Shown here: piece after piece, positions 32,598 to 35,425 of the stretch | Layout of the letters: every line of letters begins with the position of its first letter | Position numbering within the stretch: position 1 is the stretch's first letter | Origin: Myxococcales bacterium | GTDB lineage: Bacteria > Myxococcota_A > Polyangia > GCA-2747355 | DNA length: 35,425 nucleotides | Assembly (NCBI GenBank): GCA_020431405.1 | Contig: JAGQIK010000218.1 | Span: forward strand, 1-35,425 | Direction of reading: 5' to 3' | Translations under genes and position numbers: made by a program | The notes under the pieces: model-generated | The model's database searches: none | Seen by the model: only the letters and a program-made list of their open reading frames with translations | Told to the model about the DNA's origin: nothing

Positions 32598-32796
32598 GCT
32601 TCCCTCCAACCGCGATGCTAGAAAAGCAAGGCGCGCGCCACGGGGGATGCTCGTGCGCACGCGGCGATAGCCGCGCGATGCGCGCGCGCGAGAGTCAGAA
32701 CGGCAACCTGTGTGCGTGGCGCGCGCGTGGGGCGGTCAAGTTGGCCCGCGTGATTTCGAGCGCCCGGGCTTCGAGCATGACTTCGAGTGACAGGGA
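32598..32796. other. Intergenic region upstream of P2 ATPase
   Basis: 199 bases between the RecQ stop and the ATPase start, both on the minus strand. A TTGACC box (minus strand, 32734-32739) could be a -35 element, but no good -10 element follows. A run of CG alternations (around 32690 and 32720) is typical of this genome. No RNA gene was recognised. Confidence 0.4.

Positions 32797-35425
<2,629 letters not shown>

Overview
This is a GC-rich, densely coding chromosomal window that looks like a member of the Myxococcota (the former deltaproteobacterial myxobacteria). The evidence is indirect but consistent: secreted proteins with proline/aspartate/alanine-rich linkers after a lipobox, a MYXO-CTERM-like C-terminal sorting tail, a MopE-like metal-binding lipoprotein, an FHA-GAF-PP2C signalling protein, and very GC-biased third codon positions that create long antisense shadow frames. 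No rRNA, tRNA, CRISPR array or prophage was seen. The genes at both edges (TPR protein at the left, RecQ helicase at the right) are cut by the window.

Left part (1-4982, + strand): the end of a large TPR protein, then an RsbW-like ATPase, a SpoIIAA-like STAS protein and an FHA-GAF-PP2C phosphatase. Together these last three form a complete partner-switching cassette (kinase, anti-anti-sigma, phosphatase). Next (5067-8067, - strand) come pepF (oligoendopeptidase F) and a TerC-family membrane protein, probably one transcription unit. They diverge from a TetR regulator and a long-chain acyl-CoA synthetase (8183-10700, +); the shared intergenic region holds two perfect inverted repeats that could be operators. 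A lipoprotein with an HETQH zinc-protease motif follows (10825-11880).

Middle (11880-22713, - strand apart from the lipoprotein): a complete REP-associated tyrosine transposase (RAYT) element with 60-bp imperfect inverted ends. It sits exactly between the lipoprotein stop codon and the 3' end of a secreted beta-helix protein, and its right end encodes the last residues of that protein. Upstream of the beta-helix gene lie pbpC (penicillin-binding protein 1C) and a thioester-containing alpha-2-macroglobulin lipoprotein, the classic periplasmic A2M/PBP1C pair.

Right part (23083-35425): an ECF-like sigma factor with a downstream single-pass membrane protein (+); two translationally coupled lipoproteins, one with MORN-like repeats and an arginine-rich tail and one MopE-like (-); a secreted HAD phosphatase (+) that converges on a CrtI/RetSat-like flavoprotein (-) with stop codons sharing one CTAG; a P2-type cation ATPase coupled to a host-attachment-family protein (-); and a RecQ helicase (-). 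The RecQ reading frame continues to the window edge as more than 200 residues of lysine-rich histone H1-like repeats, and it ends in an arginine-rich tail. The most unusual items are this tailed RecQ and the transposon end that doubles as a protein sorting tail.
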